From NCBI GenBank assembly GCA_003290165.1, contig QNQO01000202.1, positions 310,001 to 374,000 on the forward strand: a stretch of 64,000 nt of DNA, given 5' to 3'. The position numbers were made by a program, and so were the translations under genes. The notes under the pieces were generated by a model that saw only the letters and a list, made by a program, of their open reading frames with translations, was not told where the DNA came from and ran no database searches. This document shows, one piece after another, positions 57,805 through 64,000 of this stretch (the first letter of the stretch is position 1; every line of letters starts with the position of its first letter). The stretch comes from Berberis thunbergii (taxonomy: Eukaryota > Streptophyta > Magnoliopsida > Ranunculales > Berberidaceae).

Positions 57805-58214
57805 TGTTAGAGAATAGAAGTTTATCTATGTTACAATATAGAAAAGTGTCATAGAATAGAAGTCTACATATATTACAGAATATAAAAGTGTTACAGAATG
57901 GGTTAGAAAGACTTTCCTATTGTATTTTGGTTTCCTAAGTTTTGTTAGGTTTTCTATTGTATTTTAGTTTCTTAAATTTGCCAAGTTTCCTATTTCTATT
58001 AGGTTATGTCAAAGTTAGTTCTATATAAACTTGTATTCTATTCAATGAAGAAGGACAGAAAACAATAAACAATTTCTTATATAGAATTATATTATTGTAA
58101 ACCATATATTATTGTTACAACATAGATAGACTTCTATGCTCTAACAGGCTGGCTTGGATTGGAAACATCGCGCTTTGTTCTTCTTCTCTACTACTATTGT
58201 TTTGTTTCTCATCA
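57805..58214 (+). repeat. LTR remnant with unusual long inverted repeat
   Basis: It starts TGTTAGAGAATAGAAG, has a TATA-like TCTATATAAAC near 58021 followed by an AATGAAGAAGGACAG leader, and reaches a CA at 58214. Bases 58217-58226 read TGCTATCAGAG, close to the copia primer-binding site. Inside it, 58114-58146 is the inverse of the first 33 bases. If the element instead ends at CTCTAACA (58146), GGTTG and GGCTG flank it. No internal coding region follows. Confidence 0.55.
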
Positions 58215-58437
58215 ATTGCTATCAGAGATTGTGATTTCGTTTTCCAAATTAATTTTAGTTTTTAATTTTAAGAAATATTTAATTTTGTATAAAAATGTAA
58301 AAGTTTCTATTATACTTTAACCTTTAAATACTACCTAAAAAGTTTTACCAACTTGTCCCTTGCAGATTGTATATTGCACGAGATTTACTTATATGATAAT
58401 TTTTAATATTGTAAAAAGTTAAAGATAAAGGATATAT
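58215..58437. other. AT-rich interval
   Basis: It begins with the primer-binding-like word; beyond that, nothing is recognised. Confidence 0.35.
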
Positions 58438-58580
58438 GACGAGGAAACTAGCGAGGGGATTTAGGTGGAAGGAGTCCCCTCCTTTGAGACGTGTGCTAAA
58501 AAAAAGTTAATACATATATTTCGAGAGGAATGAATGGTTCCTCTCTCTCCACCTCATTTCCCTCGCTGGTTTCCTCGCCA
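58438..58580. repeat. Foldback element
   Basis: Arms of about 37 bases (GACGAGGAAACTAGCGAGGG and the inverse of CCCTCGCTGGTTTCCTCGCC) surround a loop of about 65 bases. The GCGAGGAAA word is shared with the MITE at 53435-53623, so they may be related. No clear target duplication was found. Confidence 0.65.
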
Positions 58581-59024
58581 CGTAGCTTTTCTCCCTGATT
58601 TATTAAAATAAATTTCGAAAGTTATTTTCGTAACTTTAAAATAGAAAATATTTTGAAACCTCACATCACATTCCTCACTTGCTAAGAACAAAGTGTGACT
58701 GAACTGGAAAGAAAGTGTGCGGAAATTCTAGCAAAGTATTTGATTTGTAGCCTCACAGATCTTTTCAGTGGGTCCAAACTAGTCAAAGATCAATCAGTAC
58801 AACTTCGCAGGCCGGTGACTGGGTCCCATCCCATCCCTTACAACTAAGCATTTTATGAACCATCAAGTTGTTGTTTTGCTCGTTGGGTTGGTGTGTCCAC
58901 CTTTAGTTGAGTGACTAATCAAATTGGTAATCAAACATTGTGGGGTCTATTTGATTGCTAAGTATATTGAGTTTTTTTTTTTTTTTTTGAGTAAATTGGT
59001 GTGTCCACATTGAGTTGAGTAAAT
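58581..59024. other. Interval with a short local duplication
   Basis: The phrase TTGGTGTGTCCAC then AGTTGAGT occurs at about 58888 and 58995. The second copy continues, after the LINE insertion, at 61389 (AATTGGTAATTAAACATTG versus AATTGGTAATCAAACATTG at 58924). Confidence 0.55.
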
Positions 59025-61388
59025 GAGGTTTCAAAGCTCTCTTTTGCTCAAATAATTGAAAAACAAAATTGTGAATGATGTTAAGGAGTCACATGTGAAG
59101 GAAACAAGATTTCAGAAAAAAAGAAGAGTCGGCTATTGGGCTTACAACTTCTGATGGATCCTGTGGAGAAGCTTTCATGGAACAACATGTGATAATTTTA
59201 AAGTTCTCTAGTTACCAGCCAACATTGGTCGATATACGAGATTCTATTCATCGAACTTGGGGGATATTAGGTGACTTTTCTCTAGGTCTTCTTGATCAAC
59301 GACACGTTCTCGTCCGGCTTTAGTCTGAAGTGGAAGCAAAAAAGTTTTGTCAAGGGACTCATTATTGATCCGATGAGTGCGTTTCAAAGCCTTTCGCTGA
59401 CATGGTTTCAGTCTGAAAGCAAATCCAGTCTCGATTCCACTGTGGGTAGAGTTGTCTAACCTGCCTTTGCATTTATTTCATCCTCCTCTTTTAAAAGCTA
59501 TTGTGAATTATTTTTGTGGTTTCTTACGTATGGATGACCATACCCGTTGTTTATCACGTTCGGGTTCTGCCCGTGTTTGCGTGGAGATGACGTTGACAGA
59601 AAAGTTATCGAATAGGATTTGGATTGATAGGTCTAATAATAGGGATTTCTGACAGAAAATTTAATACCCAGGTTTTAAATACTAGGACATCATGAAGAAT
59701 TTTGCAGAAAAATGCTAGGTCTCAAGGGACATGTGAAAACATCCCACGGTGAAAAAGAAGCGAAACATGAGAACCATAAGGTGGAGACCAAGGTTATTAA
59801 GCAACAATATGTTCCAGTAACTCATAAAAACAAATGTGCAAAATCTGATGTGGGCACGAGTGGTGCTAAAAATGATAAAGGAAATGAGATCAAAGAGGGC
59901 ATGAGTACGGCGAACTTATTGAACAACGAACCGGTAAAGGTGGAGATGTCAAACAAATTTGAGACCCTTACAAAAAATATTGAGGAAGATGAGGACGCTT
60001 CAGCGGAGCAACTGGTGGGTAAGAACATGGCTCATGACCGTGCCGTGGCTAGGCAAGAATCCATGAAGGAATGCCTACTGGAGGCGGGGTATACATTTTC
60101 GGAGATTGCAAATGTTATTGGCAATCAGGCACAGCCATTACAACAACAGAATAATGTCAATTCAGAAGCGAAGAGTAGTTGTTTCGACGACACGAACAAA
60201 AACATTAAAATTCAACATAATCATGCGGCAGCGTCACAAGGTGCGACGAGTGACTCAAACGGCGAGGGTCAAGTTGGGATTCAGGAATGCAGCGAGATGC
60301 ATGTGCAACGAAGGTGCAGTTGTGGCGCTCTGATTTGCCCCAGCTAGATCAAGTTTCGTCCCAGCCTGAGCCCTGCATCAAAGTAGGGGAAGTCGTCTCG
60401 CCTCAGCCAGATTTCGATTCATCCCAGCTTGGGCCCTGCATCAAAACAGGGGAAGTTTCGCCCCAGCCAGATCACTGTCCCAAAACAGGGGACTTGCTAC
60501 CCCAGGCAGCACTTGATTCTCTCACAGAATTCTCTCCCATATTTGGTGTGATTTCTCCTCGATCAAATTCTATTACGCAGTAAACCAGGCCGATTGTAAT
60601 TACACGGGAAACAGGGGCTGGAATGGCGAAGCCGACAGTGCTGTAACAGTTGACAACAGAACATGCTAGGCGACCACAACCCGTGACCATTGGACGCTTG
60701 TCAGCACCCGTGGCAGCCGGGAATGAGCAGGAAGGGCGGGTATTCAGACAACCTCATCATATTGAACCCGGTGATGTTGGAATTCAGTCGGTACAATTGG
60801 CTTCAGTTACTCATCTGGGGGGGCACCTCGGTGCTACTAGCACAGAGCTAGGGGATGCTAAGCAGGGTCAGCAAGTGCAGGAACCCTCGGATGATGAGTT
60901 TCAGTCTTTGCTCAGGTTAAAGAGACATTTTGACAAATACGCTATCAAAACTTCCCCGGATTATAAAAGAGTTGGAGACAACTTGAATAAGGCTATATCT
61001 TTGCTCAAAGAAAATATGCTACTTCGACTGCTGAAATTGAATATCGATACACTCGAAAGTACTAGTGAGGATAGTGATGAAGTCAACTCAGAATCTGAGC
61101 TTGGTTCACAGGCAGCGAACAGTGATTTGGATTTAGGGGCTATGTCAGACGAAAAGATGAATAAGAGGCGCCACACCAAGTCCCTGAAAATCCAATAGAA
61201 CTAGGAAATAAAACAAAATGTACAAAAACTAAGTTTGTTTTTTGTCTAGGCCTGTATTAGTGAATCTTATATTTTGTGAGAGTTTGTATCGGCTTTTTAG
61301 TTAACCTTATAGGGTCAGTCATGTAGCCTTCGGGCGTGGATTTTTAAATGAATAAAATGGGTCAACGTCCGAATTTGATTAAAAAAAA
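59025..61388 (+). mobile_element. LINE (L1-type) with ORF1 but no ORF2
   Basis: About 2.36 kb ending in a short A tail (61381-61388), with GAGTAAAT on both sides (59017-59024 and 61389-61396). The upstream local duplicate shows the empty-site sequence. The content is ORF1-type throughout, then a 3' region of about 180 bases. No endonuclease, RT or zinc-binding domain of ORF2 lies between the end of ORF1 and the tail. Confidence 0.68.
59170..61198 (+). pseudogene. LINE ORF1 (DUF4283-type) remnant
   Basis: The order is: a DUF4283-like part with stops (about 59190-59440, VIILKFSSYQPTLVDIRDSI); its C-terminal part at 59452-59652 (LPLHLFHPPLLKAI, ARVCVEMTLTEKLSNRIWID); a zinc knuckle in which two Cys positions are lost (FCRKMLGLKGHVKTSH, about 59700); then long polar frames at 59712-60347, 60287-60583 and 60650-61198, joined by frameshifts. 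The polar part includes NKFETL, typical of this ORF. It is not functional. Confidence 0.68.
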
Positions 61389-61593
61389 GAGTAAATTGGT
61401 AATTAAACATTGTAGTGTGTCTAGTCTGTTTAGTAGTTTTTTTTTTCGTGTTTTTACATTTTTTTTAAACACTATTTATATAAGAGGTAGATGTGTTAAA
61501 AAAAACTAAAAAGAAATGCTAACAAATAAAGCTAGTTAGAATTGTTGATTCTAGGCAGCCATTTATTTTTTTACATTTTTACGTCGTTTATAG

Positions 61594-62335
61594 ATGATAT
61601 TCACCAATTTAATCAATTTGTTGGATAGACATATGCTCTCAGAGGGATCTGATAGTTTGGTGTGGAAGGGTAAAGGTGTGGGCTTCTCGATGAAAAAAAT
61701 TTCTAATATGTTGATTGTCTCTCATTGTGAGACTCACTCCAACCCCTTCATTCCCTCTCACAAGAATCTGGTATGGGTGAAAAATATTTTTCCTCGAATA
61801 AATTTATTCAGTTGATCAGTGTTGCATGAGATAATCTTGATTAAAGATAGGTTAAAGAAAAGAGGAATCCACACAGGGAGTCTTTGTGTGCTTTGTAATG
61901 AAATTGACAAGATGCTGGATCATTTGATGCTTCACTACAGATTCTCCAAATCAATTTGGAGCAGTTTTTTGTCAGAATTTGGTTTGAGTTTGATGTTTCA
62001 AGGATCCATTTTAGATTGGCTAAGTTGGTGGTCCCAAGCTAATCCTTTCAGACGGACGGAGTGGTTATGGCGTAGAATTCCTCACGTACTCATGTGGTGT
62101 GTGTGAAAGGAGAGAAATAGGAGGGTATTTAAAAGGCTCAACAAATCAGAATACTCTATCGTTATTGAAATTATGGAATTGTTGTGGAGGATGGAATCAA
62201 CTTGTAATTTGTTTAAAAATTTAGTTTTTGACACATTCATAGTGTCTTGGCATTCCTTGATATAGAAATGATTTCTTTTGTATTTTGTTTTCTGTTTTTC
62301 TATAATAAATATCTTCGTATTAAAAAAAAAAAAAA
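61594..62335 (+). mobile_element. LINE ORF2 C-terminal fragment with A tail
   Basis: The frames at 61594-61815 and 61819-62106 together form the zinc-binding reverse transcriptase domain: SLVWKGKGVGFSMKKI, then CVLCNEIDKMLDHLMLHYRF and W. One stop (TGA at 61813) lies between them. More coding-like debris runs to about 62265. A 14-base A tail ends it at 62335. The RT core and 5' part are absent. Confidence 0.7.
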
Positions 62336-62378
62336 CAGAGAAAGAAAGATTGTATTTTTTGTTCGAGTAATTCTACAG

Positions 62379-62534
62379 GGCCTGAGTCCCCCAGCCTGTT
62401 TGCTGCCTGGGTGGGGTAAAAAGACAATTTTGCCCCCCTCTTTAAACATCTTCTCTAAAAAGGTGATTAAAAAAGGGGGGTAAAATTGTCTTTTCGCCCC
62501 ACCCAAGCAGCAACCTCGCTGGTTGACCCAGGCC
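62379..62534. repeat. Foldback MITE with 60-base arms
   Basis: The left arm GGCCTGAGTCCCCCAGCC through GACAATTTTGCCCCCC pairs with the right arm 62477-62534 at roughly 80-85% match, around a loop of about 35 bases. No sure target duplication was found; TA flanks are possible. Confidence 0.75.
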
Positions 62535-63120
62535 AGCTATAATTTCGGTTTTTGTTCACTGCAATTTTCAAAAACCAAGGGCAGCTTGATAAGTGAAATT
62601 TTTTGAAATTCCCACCTGCTCATACTTCCATTCCATCTTAGACTGCACAACATTGAATTATTTTTTAACCCCTGCATTAATTTTCTTGAGATTTCTGATT
62701 CCCACAGACCCTGAATCTTTCAGCTCATGAAGAGAAATATCATCCATGACTAGTGCAAGTAAAGAGTCAATATTAATGCAAGCAACAACAAAAACAATAT
62801 TACTGCTATGTTTGGTCCCTATCGGGTCTGAATCCCGGAGTTTTACATCTTCATGTGTCATTACGTGTGTAGTATAGTCAGAAATTTACACCATTCATTC
62901 AAATATTTTTTATTCAAATCATGGATGAATCAGGTCCCCCGTGCTCGGTTGGTTGCCATCTTAATAAGAAAATAATAACACTGAAAGTGACCAAATTGTG
63001 GGTCTGATTATTGCTTGCTGTAAGAGGGGAAGAAAGCAAGAGCTCCTGCCACTCACTCACTCACTCTCAACTCATAGTCAAGTGTCAATCACGTGCACAT
63101 TAGATAAAACTTTTCTTTGG
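62535..63120. other. Intergenic region
   Basis: No supported gene. A minus-strand open frame at 62658-62861 has no recognisable domain. Confidence 0.4.
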
Positions 63121-63192
63121 TTTTCTTTGCTTTGCTTTGCTTTGTTGTGTGTGTGGTTTTGTTTCCTTCTTCTTCTTCTTCTTCTTTTTCTT
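63121..63192. repeat. CTTTG and TTC simple repeats
   Basis: Several copies of CTTTG (to about 63146) and a run of TTC units (about 63165-63192). Pyrimidine-rich repeats like these are common in plant 5' leaders. Confidence 0.8.
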
Positions 63193-64000
63193 GGAAGTTG
63201 AAATTTGAAAAGAAAAAACTCCCAACTTTGGGTGGGTGAATGAGACTTTGTGTTCATACCCATCCATCAATCAGTTTCAGTAATATTTTTTTATCCTAAT
63301 TGATTGATATTTGTGATTAGTTTAGTCTTCACTTTTACTTGGTTTACTGGAGTTGTTGACTCAGTTTTACCATCTTTGTCTTGTCTATCTTCTTGTACAG
63401 AACTTGTAAATTGTAGTTTGAATAAAAAATCACTGTAGGTAAATAAAGAAAGAAAACGTTTTGCCTATCTATGGTCATTAGTTGGAGAACCCCCATTGAT
63501 TATCCAAAGTGTTTATTTGTTGAGCTGCCTTATCTCAACCCATGCTTATGGTTATTGTCATGGACTTGATGCCAAATAAAAAACGTCATATTGGTGCAAC
63601 CATTCTAACTACTATAAATTATCCAAGTTTGGGGATTTTCATATCATTCTGTTTTTTATTTTGATTTGTTTTGGTACAAAATATTTGTTATAAATGATGT
63701 CAATATGTCGCTTTACAACATATAACAATTTTCTTATTCTCGAAACGACAAAATAAAAGTCATCGTTACCCTTTATTTAAGGTTCATTTTTATACTAAAT
63801 TGACAGGTTTTAATTATATGCATGGTAGGTGTAAGCTAAATAAAATAGATTGTAGATAAAATTTTAATAAATACTAAGGTTTGTATTTGGTAGAAACATT
63901 CTCCGGAGAAAAAACTCACTAAATTGCACTACATTTATACTACCCACACAAAGTTCATTTTAACATTTCACCAGACGTGTTTTATGTGTGTTTCCTTGTG
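63193..64000. other. Window end, no gene recognised
   Basis: AT-rich. It could be promoter or leader of a plus-strand gene beyond the window, given the pyrimidine-rich tract just before, but no start codon context or coding frame is supported. Confidence 0.35.

Noticed and set aside
62658..62861. Minus-strand open frame of 67 codons near the right end
   Set aside because: No recognisable domain, splice support or promoter.

Overview
This is nuclear DNA of a flowering plant, most likely a eudicot. The supports are genes with short GT..AG introns, papain-type and RING genes of plant type, a plant CHX antiporter, a nuclear tRNA-Asp with a pol III terminator, and plant-style Ty1/copia, gypsy-like, LINE, SINE, hAT, CACTA-like and Mutator-like elements. 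I do not assign a species.

Positions 1 to about 33612 are a direct tandem array of a 13.3-13.7 kb unit: unit 1 (1-13321), unit 2 (13322-27050) and a truncated unit 3 (27051 to about 33612). Base 1 lies inside the 3' LTR of a still earlier unit, so the array continues to the left. Each unit carries, in order: an 89-bp relic of a cysteine-protease 3' end, an unidentified exon-like segment, an intact two-exon papain-type cysteine protease (minus strand, 345 aa), an intact four-exon RING-H2 protein gene (minus strand, 246 aa), a gypsy-like gag fragment, a pyrimidine-rich tract, an older duplicate of the RING gene's 3' flank, and the 3' end of a second, dead protease gene. In units 1 and 2 a 5.8-kb Ty1/copia element sits in that dead gene, flanked by the 5-bp duplication TATGC. 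Both copies of the copia element share the same stop codons, so the element was inserted and decayed before the array amplified. Units 2 and 3 share more variants with each other than with unit 1.

Positions 33612-64000 are single-copy and rich in mobile elements. They include four non-autonomous hAT elements of one family (one nested inside another), two CACTA-like ends 14.4 kb apart, a compact gag-only copia element, SINEs, LINE remnants (one with ORF1 but no ORF2), two gypsy-type fragments in opposite orientation, a 9-bp-TSD Mutator-like MITE, other foldback elements and an LTR. The one clear host protein gene here is a three-exon CHX-type monovalent cation/H+ antiporter (minus strand, 42132-38983, 836 aa). 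A tRNA-Asp(GUC) gene lies at 55035-55106. The last 1.4 kb shows pyrimidine-rich repeats but no gene that I can support.

The host genes do not form a pathway. The protease and RING genes are physically linked and co-amplified, which raises their dosage together; that is all the sequence shows. The CHX gene stands alone among transposons.
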